DNA of 64,000 nucleotides from Algibacter marinivivus. GTDB taxonomy: Bacteria > Bacteroidota > Bacteroidia > Flavobacteriales > Flavobacteriaceae. The first letter of the stretch is position 1. Every line of letters begins with the position of its first letter. This document shows positions 23,512 to 33,374 of this stretch, in pieces. The translations under genes were made by a program, and so were the position numbers. The stretch is taken from NCBI RefSeq assembly GCF_003143755.1, contig NZ_QFRI01000004.1, positions 186,001-250,000 on the forward strand, given 5' to 3'. The notes beneath the pieces were generated by a model. The model made no database searches and was not told the origin of the DNA. It was given only the letters and a program-made list of their open reading frames with translations.

Positions 23512-25311
23512 ATGGCTAATATTAAAAACATCGCAATTATTGCACACGTAGATCATGGTAAAACTACTTTGGTTGATAAAATTATGTATCACTGTCAATT
23601 ATTTCGTGAGAACGAAAATACTGGAGATTTAATTCTAGATAATAATGATTTAGAGCGTGAAAGAGGTATTACAATTACTTCTAAAAATGTTTCTGTAATT
23701 TATAAGGATACTAAGATTAATATTATTGACACCCCTGGTCACGCCGATTTTGGTGGAGAGGTAGAGCGTGTACTTAATATGGCTGATGGTGTTTTATTAT
23801 TGGTTGATGCTTTTGAAGGCCCAATGCCACAAACCCGTTTTGTTTTACAAAAAGCGATTGATTTAGGTTTGAAACCTTGTGTGGTTGTAAATAAAGTGGA
23901 TAAAGAAAACTGTACACCAGATGAGGTGCATGAAAAGGTTTTTGATTTAATGTTTGAGCTTGGTGCTGAAGAATGGCAATTAGATTTTCCTACAGTTTAT
24001 GGTTCTGCAAAGAATAACTGGATGAGTGATGATTGGCAGAATGAAACTGAAAATATTGAGCCGCTTTTAGATATGGTTATAGAGCATATTCCTGAACCAA
24101 AGATTGAAGAAGGTACAACACAAATGTTAATTACATCTTTAGATTTTTCTTCTTTTACAGGTAGAATTGCTATTGGACGTCTAACTCGTGGAGAGTTGAA
24201 AGCTGGTCAAAATATTTCTCTAGTTAAAAGAGATAAAAGTGTTGTGAAATCTAAAATTAAAGAGCTACACACGTTTGAAGGTTTAGGACGTAAAAAGGTA
24301 GATACTGTTCAAGCTGGTGATATTTGTGCTATTGTTGGTCTTGAAGGTTTTGAAATTGGTGATACTGTTGCTGATTGGGAAAATCCTGAAGGTTTAAAAA
24401 CAATTGCGATTGATGAGCCAACAATGAGTATGTTATTTACCATTAATGATTCTCCTTTCTTTGGTAAGGATGGTAAATATGTAACATCTCGTCATATTAA
24501 AGATAGATTAACTAAAGAGTTAGAAAAGAATTTAGCACTAAAAGTTGAAGAAACGGATAGTGCTGATAAGTTTATGGTTTTTGGTCGTGGTGTATTGCAT
24601 TTATCTGTTTTAATTGAAACGATGCGTCGTGAAGGTTATGAACTTCAAATAGGACAGCCACAAGTAATTATTAAAACTATTGATGGTGTGAAATGTGAGC
24701 CAGTTGAGGAAATGACAATTGATTTACCTGAAACTGTTTCTGGTAAAGCTATTGAAATGGTAACCATGCGTAAAGGAGAAATGCTTAGTATGGAAGCTAA
24801 GGGCGAGCGTATGGTTTGCGAATTTATTATTCCATCAAGGGGTATTATAGGTTTACGTAACCAATTATTAACGGCTACTGCTGGTGAAGCTATTATGGCA
24901 CACCGTTTTAAAGAATATCAACCATTAAAAGGTGGTATTCCTGAGCGTCAGAATGGAAGTTTAGTATCTATGGAAAAAGGTCAGGCTATACCTTACTCTA
25001 TTGATAAATTACAAGATAGAGGTAAATTTTTTGTTGATCCTGGTGAAGATATTTACGAAGGTCAAGTTATTGGAGAAAACTCACGTGGTGATGATATGAC
25101 GGTTAACGTAACAAAAACTAAAAAGTTAAGTAACGTGCGTTCTTCAGGAGCTGATGATAAAGCCAAAATTGTACCTGCAATTAAATTCTCATTAGAAGAA
25201 GCTCTAGAGTATATTCAGAAAGATGAGTATGTTGAGGTAACTCCAAACCACTTACGTTTGCGTAAAATTTGGTTAACGGAAGTAGACCGTAAACGAAACA
25301 AATCTTTATAA
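23512..25311 (+). CDS. typA: translational GTPase TypA/BipA
   Basis: This 599-residue ribosome-associated GTPase has the complete G domain: [10 protein letters not shown] (G1), RERGIT (G2), DTPGHADFGG (G3) and NKVDKENC (G4). EF-Tu domain 2-like and EF-G-like C-terminal domains follow, including GRGVLHLSVLIETMRREGYE and PSRGIIGLRNQLLTATAGE. The length matches the family. TypA helps 50S assembly and translation under stress or cold. A Bacteroidota -7 box precedes it, and a short YgjV-like gene begins one base after its stop. Confidence 0.97.
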   Translation: MANIKNIAIIAHVDHGKTTLVDKIMYHCQLFRENENTGDLILDNNDLERERGITITSKNVSVIYKDTKINIIDTPGHADFGGEVERVLNMADGVLLLVDAFEGPMPQTRFVLQKAIDLGLKPCVVVNKVDKENCTPDEVHEKVFDLMFELGAEEWQLDFPTVYGSAKNNWMSDDWQNETENIEPLLDMVIEHIPEPKIEEGTTQMLITSLDFSSFTGRIAIGRLTRGELKAGQNISLVKRDKSVVKSKIKELHTFEGLGRKKVDTVQAGDICAIVGLEGFEIGDTVADWENPEGLKTIAIDEPTMSMLFTINDSPFFGKDGKYVTSRHIKDRLTKELEKNLALKVEETDSADKFMVFGRGVLHLSVLIETMRREGYELQIGQPQVIIKTIDGVKCEPVEEMTIDLPETVSGKAIEMVTMRKGEMLSMEAKGERMVCEFIIPSRGIIGLRNQLLTATAGEAIMAHRFKEYQPLKGGIPERQNGSLVSMEKGQAIPYSIDKLQDRGKFFVDPGEDIYEGQVIGENSRGDDMTVNVTKTKKLSNVRSSGADDKAKIVPAIKFSLEEALEYIQKDEYVEVTPNHLRLRKIWLTEVDRKRNKSL

Positions 25312-25312
25312 T

Positions 25313-25546
25313 TTGGAGTTTTTAGGGATTTCATGGATTGAATGGATAGGATATGCTGCAATGGCTACCGTTCTAGTGTCATTCTTGATGAAATCTGTTT
25401 ATAAATTAAGAATAGTAAATGCTTTTGGGTGTTTACTATTTGTGTTTTATGGACTAGTGCTAGAACCAACTTCAAAACCAATAGTTGTAACTAATATAGC
25501 TATATTTGGTATTAATTTATATTATATTTTTAAGAAAGGAAATTAA
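25313..25546 (+). CDS. YgjV-like small membrane protein
   Basis: This 77-residue protein has three hydrophobic segments and resembles the Imp-YgjV family (IEWIGYAAMATVLVSFLMKS, VNAFGCLLFVFYGL). The start is a TTG one base after the typA stop; the next in-frame ATG would remove the first membrane segment, so TTG is preferred. It is probably co-translated with typA. Function unknown. Confidence 0.7.
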   Translation: MEFLGISWIEWIGYAAMATVLVSFLMKSVYKLRIVNAFGCLLFVFYGLVLEPTSKPIVVTNIAIFGINLYYIFKKGN

Positions 25547-25731
25547 TTTTTTTCTTATATTTTTCGTTATAATTTCTTATGATTTTATAATGATAAACAA
25601 GTAAAGCTTAAATCATTTTGTATATTTGAATGCTTCAGAAAAGTGTAACAGAATAATATATTCTTTTAAGCGTTTATAAAGCTACATTGCAACGTCTTTG
25701 AAGAATTAATAGCACGGAAATTATATATTAA

Positions 25732-27033
25732 TTGAAAAAATTAATAGACTATATAAACAGTAAGGTTTTAGTTAAAATTACCTCTTTACAAACCGCTTCA
25801 GTATTAACCAGAATAATAGCTGGAATATTAACATCAAAAGCTATTGCTGTTTTAATTGGAGCAGAAGGTTTAGCTTTAATAGGTAATTTACGAAACTTTG
25901 TTGGTTCTTTTCAAACAGTTGCAACTTTAGGTTTTTATAAAGGTGTTGTTAAATATGTTTCGGAATTTAAAGATAATACCGTAAAATTAAGTAAAACACT
26001 TTCTACAGTTTATTATGTAGGTTTTATTTCTACAATAGTTGTTTCATTTTTTTGTTACTTCAGAGCAGAATGGATAAATGATATTATATTTCCAACATAT
26101 AATGATTATGCTTATGTTATTCGAATTTTTGCCATAGTACTGCCTTTTTATGCTTTAAATATGTTTACATTCTCGATAATGAATGGGTTTTCAAAGTATA
26201 AAATCCTTATAATTATTAATATAATTGGACAAATTTTAAGTGTTTCAATTGCATTGCTTTTAATATATCAGAACAAGATAGATGGTGCTTTAATATCCGT
26301 AGTTATTGCTGAGTCATTAATATTCTTGATAACATTAGTTGGTATAATAAATAGAAAAAGCTTAATCACTCAGATAAAAGTTAGTCAGGTTAGCCTAAGT
26401 ATGTTTAAAAAGCTAAGTCCATATTCTTTAATGGCTCTTTTTTCTGCTGTTTTACTACCTTTTGTTGCAATAGCTATTAGATCATACATCATTGAAAATA
26501 TTGGCTATAAAGATGCTGGTTTTTGGGAAGCTATGACAAGAATATCAAACTATTATCTCATGTTTGTAAGTTCTTTAATAGCCCTATATCTTTTACCGCG
26601 ATTTGCAGAAATAAACACCACAAAGGCTTTTAAGAAAGAAGTTGTTAGTTTTTACAAAACAATAATTCCTATTCTGTTAGTTGGTTTACTACTTATTTAT
26701 TTATTAAAGCACTATATTGTAATTGGTATTTTTTCTGAAGAGTTTGAACCTGTTGAAGATTTATTTTTATTTCAATTATTAGGAGATTTTATAAAAATTT
26801 TATCAATTATAATTGCTTATCAGTTTTTGGCTAAAAAAATGTTTTGGCATTACATCTTAACAGAGGCGTTTTTAATTATTATTTTATATACAACTAGTGT
26901 GTATTTTATAGATATGTTGAATGATGTTGAAGGTGCTGTTATAGCTCATTTTGTGAGTTATGTTATGTACTATGGTATTATTTTACTAATTTTTGGTAGC
27001 TCTCTTTTTGGTGTTGAAAACGAAAATAGTTAG
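25732..27033 (+). CDS. Wzx-like O-antigen/polysaccharide flippase (copy 1)
   Basis: This 433-residue MATE/MVF-superfamily membrane protein has about 12 segments and opens KKLIDYINSKVLVKITSLQT. Family marks are KAIAVLIGAEGLALIGNLRN and QLLGDFIKILSIIIAYQFLAKK. It would flip lipid-linked glycan units across the inner membrane. The start is TTG at 25732. A paralogue of nearly the same length begins 100 bases later. This is the first gene of a polysaccharide region that runs to 33358 on this strand. Confidence 0.85.
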   Translation: MKKLIDYINSKVLVKITSLQTASVLTRIIAGILTSKAIAVLIGAEGLALIGNLRNFVGSFQTVATLGFYKGVVKYVSEFKDNTVKLSKTLSTVYYVGFISTIVVSFFCYFRAEWINDIIFPTYNDYAYVIRIFAIVLPFYALNMFTFSIMNGFSKYKILIIINIIGQILSVSIALLLIYQNKIDGALISVVIAESLIFLITLVGIINRKSLITQIKVSQVSLSMFKKLSPYSLMALFSAVLLPFVAIAIRSYIIENIGYKDAGFWEAMTRISNYYLMFVSSLIALYLLPRFAEINTTKAFKKEVVSFYKTIIPILLVGLLLIYLLKHYIVIGIFSEEFEPVEDLFLFQLLGDFIKILSIIIAYQFLAKKMFWHYILTEAFLIIILYTTSVYFIDMLNDVEGAVIAHFVSYVMYYGIILLIFGSSLFGVENENS

Positions 27034-27132
27034 ACTTGTCTTCTTTTTTTGTATAATTTAGTACTCTCTTTTTGGAATTTTAATACCTTGTGGCATAGTC
27101 AAGGTAGTTTATAAATTTATCCAACTATATTA

Positions 27133-28425
27133 TTGAAAATTCCAAGTTTTATAAAAAATAATTTATTATTAAAAGTAACATCTGCTAACACGGGGTTGGT
27201 TTTAGTAAGGATGTTATCTTCATTATTGTCTCAAAAAGTATTGGCTGTTTTAATTGGAGCTGAAGGCATAGCCTTGGTTGGAAATTTGAAAAATGTCATT
27301 GGCTTTTTTGAGCAGTTTTCTATTTTGGGTACATCAAATGGGCTAGTTAAATATATTTCAGAATATAAAGATGATAAAAAACAGTTAAGTAATTTGTTTT
27401 CAACAGTTTTCGTTTTTTCTGTTTTAGCTGCATTACTTTCTTTTGTTATTTTGTTTTTCTGGTCTAACACACTAAGTGATATTGTTTTCGGAAATGGCAG
27501 CAGTTACAGTTATATCTTTAAGATTTTAGCTTTTTTAATTCCTTTTATGGGAGTGAATGCTGTTTTATATTCTTTATTAAATGGATTGTCTGCGTACAAA
27601 TTGTTTTCAAAAATCGGGGTGGTTATTGTTATAACTAGTACCGTTTTAATTGTGTTTCTTACTTATCAATATGGGATAAAAGGAAGTTTAATTGCCATAA
27701 GTATAGTTCCTTTATTACAGTTTTTAGTATATACTTTGTTTGGTGTCAAAACATATAAAACATTAATAGATTTAAAAAGCGTTAGATTTAATTTGAATTT
27801 TAAAAATCAATTAATGTCATATAGTTTAATGGCTTTAATAGTTGTTTTTAGTATCAATATAACAGATATTGCATTAAGGCACTTAATTGAAAACAGAGTT
27901 AGTATTGCAGAAGCAGGAAATTGGACAGCAATGAACTCAATCTCTAAAGTTTATATGCAATTTACTGCGGCTATTTTTCCACTCTACATATTACCTGTTT
28001 ATGCGAAAATATCGAATAGCACTGATTTCAGAAAAGAAGTTGTTAAGATATATAAAATGCTTCTGCCATTACTAGTGGTAGGGATGTTTATGGTTTTTGT
28101 TTTTAGAGAATTTATTATTACAGCGCTTTATACTGATGAGTTTTTAGGTATGGCAAGTTTGTTTAAATGGCAGTTGCTAGGGGATTTAATTAAGTTTATA
28201 GCTATCGTTTTATCTTATCAATTTATAGCAAAAAAACAAATTGGATATTTTATTTTCACTGAAGTGTTATCTGTTTTATTGTTTTATGGGTTTTCAGTTT
28301 ACTTTATAGATATTTACGGAACAGACGGCGTAGTGTTAGCCCATTTTATAAGATATATTATATTTTTTATAGTTGTGCTTTTTATTTTGAGGCATAATTT
28401 TATTGGAAAAAAAAGAGTGATTTAA
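27133..28425 (+). CDS. Wzx-like O-antigen/polysaccharide flippase (copy 2)
   Basis: This 430-residue paralogue shares the same landmarks as the preceding gene: KVLAVLIGAEGIALVGNLKN near residue 35 and QLLGDLIKFIAIVLSYQFIAKK near residue 345. It therefore arose by tandem duplication, now well diverged. It also starts with TTG. Two flippases in a row may serve two different glycans or form an obligate pair. It is followed 10 bases later by a glycosyltransferase gene, suggesting one transcript. Confidence 0.85.
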   Translation: MKIPSFIKNNLLLKVTSANTGLVLVRMLSSLLSQKVLAVLIGAEGIALVGNLKNVIGFFEQFSILGTSNGLVKYISEYKDDKKQLSNLFSTVFVFSVLAALLSFVILFFWSNTLSDIVFGNGSSYSYIFKILAFLIPFMGVNAVLYSLLNGLSAYKLFSKIGVVIVITSTVLIVFLTYQYGIKGSLIAISIVPLLQFLVYTLFGVKTYKTLIDLKSVRFNLNFKNQLMSYSLMALIVVFSINITDIALRHLIENRVSIAEAGNWTAMNSISKVYMQFTAAIFPLYILPVYAKISNSTDFRKEVVKIYKMLLPLLVVGMFMVFVFREFIITALYTDEFLGMASLFKWQLLGDLIKFIAIVLSYQFIAKKQIGYFIFTEVLSVLLFYGFSVYFIDIYGTDGVVLAHFIRYIIFFIVVLFILRHNFIGKKRVI

Positions 28426-28435
28426 TGTTAAAGAA

Positions 28436-29272
28436 ATGAGTAAAACTTTATCAAATAATTCCATAACTTTTGAAGTGTTAATTTCAACTATGGATAGGAC
28501 ATCTTTGTCCTTTGTTGAGAAAATGTTTCCCAATAATAAATTAGAAAATTTAAACCTTTTAATTATAAATCAAACTAAGAAAGGGAATGAATGTATTTCT
28601 AAGTTTGATAATATTAAAGTTATTAATTCATATGAGATGGGACTTTCAAAAAGTAGAAATTTAGCTCTTGAAAATGCCACAGGAGATATATGTTTTATAG
28701 CTGATGATGATGTTGAATATGTAGAGGGTTTTCAAGATATTGTTAAAGAAGCATATCAGCGAATAAGTAATGCATCAGTAATATTATTTAAGATTGGTAC
28801 ATTTACAGGAGAAAACTATAAACTATATCCTAAAAAATCTAAGCAATTAATTACAAGAAATAATGTCAAACCAGCATCTTCAATAGAAATGACATTTAAA
28901 AGAGCGCATATAGTAGACCATGGTATTGCATTTAATACTCTATTTGGGTTAGGTGGTTATTTTACTTCTGGGGAAGAATATTTATTTTTAAAAGATGTTT
29001 TAAAGCAAAACTTAAATGTTTATTTTGAAAACAAAACCATTGTTAAGCACTCTTTAGAAAGATCAACAAGTGATGTTAGTAGCAATAATTATATAAAAAC
29101 CATTTCTGCACTTAATTACTTTGATTTCAAAAATTTTAGTTATTTACTTTTAGTTAAGTATATACTTTATTTATTAAAGCATAAATTAATAGGTTATAAA
29201 GATGTTATCGCTAAGTTTCGAATAGGTGTTAATGCAATAAATGAATGTAGAAAACTTATCAAAACAATATGA
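28436..29272 (+). CDS. glycosyltransferase family 2
   Basis: This 278-residue GT-A enzyme has GLSKSRNLALENATGDICFI followed by ADDDVEYVEG, the DxD-type metal and nucleotide-sugar site near residue 97. It has no membrane segment of its own. The donor and acceptor cannot be predicted. Its stop overlaps the start of the sulfatase-fold transferase (ATGA), so the two are translationally coupled within the glycan cluster. Confidence 0.82.
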   Translation: MSKTLSNNSITFEVLISTMDRTSLSFVEKMFPNNKLENLNLLIINQTKKGNECISKFDNIKVINSYEMGLSKSRNLALENATGDICFIADDDVEYVEGFQDIVKEAYQRISNASVILFKIGTFTGENYKLYPKKSKQLITRNNVKPASSIEMTFKRAHIVDHGIAFNTLFGLGGYFTSGEEYLFLKDVLKQNLNVYFENKTIVKHSLERSTSDVSSNNYIKTISALNYFDFKNFSYLLLVKYILYLLKHKLIGYKDVIAKFRIGVNAINECRKLIKTI

Positions 29273-30867
29273 AAATTTTTATAAAGTTTTTTTTAAAATA
29301 CGTTCCTTTAATAGTATTTGCTTTTTTGTTTGAAATCTTTTTCAATACCCTTACTCTATTTGTATTATTCAATTTATTAGAGAATATCTTTTTTGCTGTT
29401 GCGCTTGTTTGCCCACTTTATTTTTTTGATAATTTTAAATATAAGCGTTATTACTTTTTGTTGTCATACATCTTTTACTCAGTTTGCCTTTTCTTAGAAA
29501 CTATATATTATTATTTATTTGAGACGTTTTTTAGTCCGTCTGCAATTTTTGTTGCTTTAGATTCCAACGCAGATGAAAGTAAAGAGTTTTTAAGTTTTTA
29601 TGTAGATACTCCAGTTATAATTTTTAGTATTATTTTAATAGCAATTGTAATTTTAGTACTGATTAAAAGCAAAAAGGATTATGAATCCATACCAATTTTT
29701 TCAAAATCAAATAAACTAAAAATGGTTTTTTTGTTTTTAGGAATCATTATATTTATAAGACAGTCAACTCTTATTCGCTTTAACCTTCCATATTTAATTT
29801 TAAAATCTGGTATCGAATATTATAAAGAATCTGAAAATTTAGGAGATTATAAAAATAATAAATTAGGAGATTTTACAAATGTTTTGAGAGAATCTAACTC
29901 AAAAGAAAAAGAAGTTTATGTTATAATTATTGGAGAATCTACTTCTCGTTCACATTTAGGTATTTATAATTATTATAGAAATACAACACCAAACCTTAAT
30001 ACAATTAAAAATGAATTATTGATATATAATGATGTTATAAGCCCACATGCTTATTCTGTTGGAGCTTTAACTAAGATATTGACTTTGGGCAATTATGAGA
30101 ACCCAGGTTTAATATCAAAAGGATCAATAATTCAGTTAATAAATGCTGCTGGTTTTGAGACGTATTGGATATCTAATCAAAGACCCATAGGCCCTTTTGA
30201 GAGTATGATTACGAAAATTAGTTTATCATCCAAAAATCATCAATTTTTAACCACTACGGTTGCAGGCAATAGTACTGTACTAGATGGAAAACTATTAGAA
30301 GCTTATGATGATATCATCAATAATGAAATAGATAAAAAAGTTATTTTTATTCATATGATGGGAACGCATCATCATTATGAAAACAGGTACCCCGAGTCTT
30401 TTAATAAATTTAATGATGAACCCAAAACTAAATTTAGATCTAATGATAGTTTCGAGAAAATAAATCATTATGATAATGCAATTCTCTATAATGATTTTAT
30501 TATTTCTGAAGTCATTGAAAAGTTAGATGGTTTAAATGCTAAAACCTTTGCTTTATATTTTTCAGACCATGGAGAAGAAATGTATTCAACTTTAGATATG
30601 GCTGGCCATAATGAAGATATTTATTCTCAGCAAATGTTTGAAGTACCTTTTTTCTTGTGGCAATCACAAAAAATGCAAAAAGAAAGCCATTTGCTATATA
30701 AATCGAACAGAAAATATATGATAGATGATATGTTCCATTCTTTAGCAGATTTACTTAGTATTTCTGCAAAAGAAGTAGATACTACAAGGAGCATTTTTAA
30801 TAAAGGATTTAATGAAAGAAAAAGAATTATAAAGGATACAATTAATTACGATACTTTTTTCAAATAA
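29269..30867 (+). CDS. phosphoethanolamine transferase-like membrane enzyme (EptA/CptA family)
   Basis: This 532-residue protein has five N-terminal membrane segments and a C-terminal sulfatase-fold domain facing the periplasm. Motifs include IIIGESTSRSHLGIYNYYRN (metal-binding Glu), ISPHAYSVGALTKIL (nucleophile region, Ser/Thr), IHMMGTHHHYENRYP, and YFSDHGEEMY with GHNED for zinc. Relatives transfer phosphoethanolamine from phosphatidylethanolamine to lipid A or core sugars, changing surface charge and polymyxin resistance. Here it sits among glycosyltransferase genes, so a glycan or lipid A acceptor is likely. It overlaps the preceding gene by four bases. Confidence 0.82.
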   Translation: MKIFIKFFLKYVPLIVFAFLFEIFFNTLTLFVLFNLLENIFFAVALVCPLYFFDNFKYKRYYFLLSYIFYSVCLFLETIYYYLFETFFSPSAIFVALDSNADESKEFLSFYVDTPVIIFSIILIAIVILVLIKSKKDYESIPIFSKSNKLKMVFLFLGIIIFIRQSTLIRFNLPYLILKSGIEYYKESENLGDYKNNKLGDFTNVLRESNSKEKEVYVIIIGESTSRSHLGIYNYYRNTTPNLNTIKNELLIYNDVISPHAYSVGALTKILTLGNYENPGLISKGSIIQLINAAGFETYWISNQRPIGPFESMITKISLSSKNHQFLTTTVAGNSTVLDGKLLEAYDDIINNEIDKKVIFIHMMGTHHHYENRYPESFNKFNDEPKTKFRSNDSFEKINHYDNAILYNDFIISEVIEKLDGLNAKTFALYFSDHGEEMYSTLDMAGHNEDIYSQQMFEVPFFLWQSQKMQKESHLLYKSNRKYMIDDMFHSLADLLSISAKEVDTTRSIFNKGFNERKRIIKDTINYDTFFK

Positions 30868-30963
30868 CGTAATCTGTAATTTATAAGCTAGTATTTCATG
30901 TTATTCTATTATGTTTGTAATAATAACGGTTTAGAGTAAAATCTCAAACAAATATTAAAATTT

Positions 30964-32250
30964 TTGAAAAACACCATAACCAGTCAAAACCTAATTCACT
31001 TAGCTATTTATATTATAGTAGGTGTTTTAGTTTTAAATAGAGGTGCTATTTATTTTCCAGATAGTTACACGTTTTTGGACATGGCCTTTAATCATAGTCC
31101 GTTTTATTGTTTTTTTTTAAAAGTTATAACCAGTGTTTTCGGTGATTACTTTGAAATACCACTAGTTATAATTCAGTACTTAATTATAGTATTTGGCATC
31201 GATTTTTTTGTAAAAATCTTAAAAAAGGTTTTTAATATTCACGCTTTTGGTGTTATAATAATTCAGTTAATATGTTTAGCACCATGTATTTATTTACATA
31301 ATTTAGGAAGTGCTATTTTAAGCGAAGCTTTAACGTATCCTATTTTTCTATTAATATTTGCATTCAGTTTAAAGTTGTTTGTTGAAGAGAACCTCAGATA
31401 CCTATATAAAATTTGTGTTTTGCTGTCTATATTAATACTAACAAGAGGTCAGTTTCTAGCATTAATTCCAGTTTTAATATTGATAGTAGGTTATGTTATT
31501 TATAAAACCAAATCTTTTAAAAAGCATTACTATTTTATAATTCTTTTGGCTATTATTCCTATTATAACTACAATAAGTGAAAGAGTTTATAATAAAGTAA
31601 TCTTTGGGCATTTTGTTAATAATGCTATGAATTATGTTCATATTATAGCTTCTCCATTTTACATTGCTAATGAAACAGACGTTAGTCTTTTTACAGAAGA
31701 AGATGAAAGCGTTTATTTTAATATGATTTATAAAAGTTTAAAAGACGCTGAGTTAACCCGAAACCAAAATTTAAGCTTAGATAAAGACGATTATTTGTTT
31801 TTTCAACATAACTTTCCTGAAATATGTAATAGAAGAATTTATGATCTAGGATTAAATTCTTATGAAGCTAAAGGCCTTAATTTTATTGAGCAAAATATAG
31901 CATTAAATGCGCTTTGCTCAAGAATGGTATTTCCATTAATAAAACAAAATTTTAAGGTTTGGATTAAGCTTTTTATTAAGAACTTGAAGAATTCATTTGG
32001 CTCTTCAAAGCAAATACTTTTCTATTTGGTTTTACTATTATATGGATTAATTAATTTAATTAAATCGAATAAAAATATATATAAGTTTTTAGTATTAACC
32101 ATCTTATTTATGTTTGCAAATAATACGCTTATAGCCTTAGTTATTCATTCTATAAAACGTTATATATTTTATTTTGATTGGGTTGTTTTTGCAACATTCA
32201 TCATATTATTAAACAAAATATTTAAATACCAGCAGCAACGTGAGTCTTGA
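30964..32250 (+). CDS. polytopic membrane protein of the glycan cluster (GT-C-like?)
   Basis: This 428-residue protein has roughly 10-11 membrane segments with a larger soluble loop around residues 220-320. Its layout resembles GT-C type mannosyl/arabinosyltransferases or O-antigen-processing proteins, but I recognise no diagnostic motif. The start is TTG at 30964. The stop overlaps the next glycosyltransferase start (GTG at 32240) by 11 bases, which ties it functionally to that enzyme. Confidence 0.6.
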   Translation: MKNTITSQNLIHLAIYIIVGVLVLNRGAIYFPDSYTFLDMAFNHSPFYCFFLKVITSVFGDYFEIPLVIIQYLIIVFGIDFFVKILKKVFNIHAFGVIIIQLICLAPCIYLHNLGSAILSEALTYPIFLLIFAFSLKLFVEENLRYLYKICVLLSILILTRGQFLALIPVLILIVGYVIYKTKSFKKHYYFIILLAIIPIITTISERVYNKVIFGHFVNNAMNYVHIIASPFYIANETDVSLFTEEDESVYFNMIYKSLKDAELTRNQNLSLDKDDYLFFQHNFPEICNRRIYDLGLNSYEAKGLNFIEQNIALNALCSRMVFPLIKQNFKVWIKLFIKNLKNSFGSSKQILFYLVLLLYGLINLIKSNKNIYKFLVLTILFMFANNTLIALVIHSIKRYIFYFDWVVFATFIILLNKIFKYQQQRES

Positions 32251-33358
32251 ATTATCTATAGTAATGCCATGCTTAAATGAAGCAGAAACTATTGCAGCTT
32301 GCATAGAAAAGGCTCAAACTTTTATGCTTGAAAATAATATTGAAGGTGAAGTTGTAATAGGAGACAATGGAAGTACTGATGGTTCTCAAGTGATTGCAAG
32401 AAAACTTGGAGCCATTGTGGTTAATGTAAAAAAGAAAGGCTATGGTAATGCTTCCAGAGGTGCTATTGAAGCTTCAAAAGGAAAATATATTATTACTGCG
32501 GATACTGATGATAGTCATGATATATTAAATCTTAAACTTTTTATAGAAAATTTAAGAAGTGGTTTTGATTTAGTTATGGGAAACCGTTTTAAAGGCGAAA
32601 ACAAAAAAGATTCAATGCCTTTTTTACATCGTTATGTTGGAAACCCTATTCTAACGTTTATTGGTAATTTATTTTTCAGAACTAATTTAGGCGATTTCCA
32701 TTGTGGTTTAAGGGGGTTTACAAGAGAAGCATATAATAAAATGGACTTATCTACTCCAGGTATGGAGTTTGCTTCAGAAATAATTGTAAAGGCATCATTA
32801 TTTAACTTAAAAATAACTGAAGTACCAACCACTGTTTTTCCATCTGGCAGAAATAGAAAAGCGCACTTAAGAACTTTTCCTGATGGCTGGAGGCATTTAA
32901 GGTTTTTGTTATTATATAGCCCTAAATGGTTATTCTTAATTCCGGGTTTTATTTGTATGCTTATTGGAATGATTGGTGCACTCTATATTTTGTTTGGTTC
33001 TGATTCAACAAATTTAAAATGGATTCCGTTATTCTCAGGTTTATTTTTAATTAGTTTTCAATTTGTTGTTTTTTATGCGTTAACTAAAATTTATGCAACA
33101 AACCATGGACTCATTCCTAGAAGAAAAAGTTATAATAAATTGTTTGTTTATTTCACTTTAGAAAGAGGTTTGATATTAGGTTTTCTTTTTACTCTGTTTG
33201 GAGGTTTTTTATATTATTTAGGATTTGAAAAAGGCATTGAAAGTATGGAGAATATGCTTAAAATAATTATTCCATCTATAGTAATTGCGGTATTAGGTAT
33301 ACAAATTATACTCTTTAGTTTCTTCTTTAGTATTTTAGGGTTAAAGGAGGAGAAATAA
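32240..33358 (+). CDS. DPM1-like family 2 glycosyltransferase with C-terminal membrane segments
   Basis: This 372-residue enzyme has a GT-A domain in its first about 230 residues: VMPCLNEAETIAACIEKA, VVIGDNGSTDGSQ, ADTDDSHD (metal site) and GNRFKG. DFHCGLRGF and GMEFASEIIVKA follow. Four hydrophobic segments fill the C-terminus, as in dolichol/undecaprenyl-phosphate glycosyltransferases (DPM1/GtrB). It probably moves a sugar onto a polyprenyl phosphate carrier, supplying donors for GT-C enzymes such as the membrane protein encoded just upstream. The start is GTG, overlapping that gene. Confidence 0.82.
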   Translation: MSLELSIVMPCLNEAETIAACIEKAQTFMLENNIEGEVVIGDNGSTDGSQVIARKLGAIVVNVKKKGYGNASRGAIEASKGKYIITADTDDSHDILNLKLFIENLRSGFDLVMGNRFKGENKKDSMPFLHRYVGNPILTFIGNLFFRTNLGDFHCGLRGFTREAYNKMDLSTPGMEFASEIIVKASLFNLKITEVPTTVFPSGRNRKAHLRTFPDGWRHLRFLLLYSPKWLFLIPGFICMLIGMIGALYILFGSDSTNLKWIPLFSGLFLISFQFVVFYALTKIYATNHGLIPRRKSYNKLFVYFTLERGLILGFLFTLFGGFLYYLGFEKGIESMENMLKIIIPSIVIAVLGIQIILFSFFFSILGLKEEK

Positions 33359-33374
33359 TTAGTGTTAATAGTGT

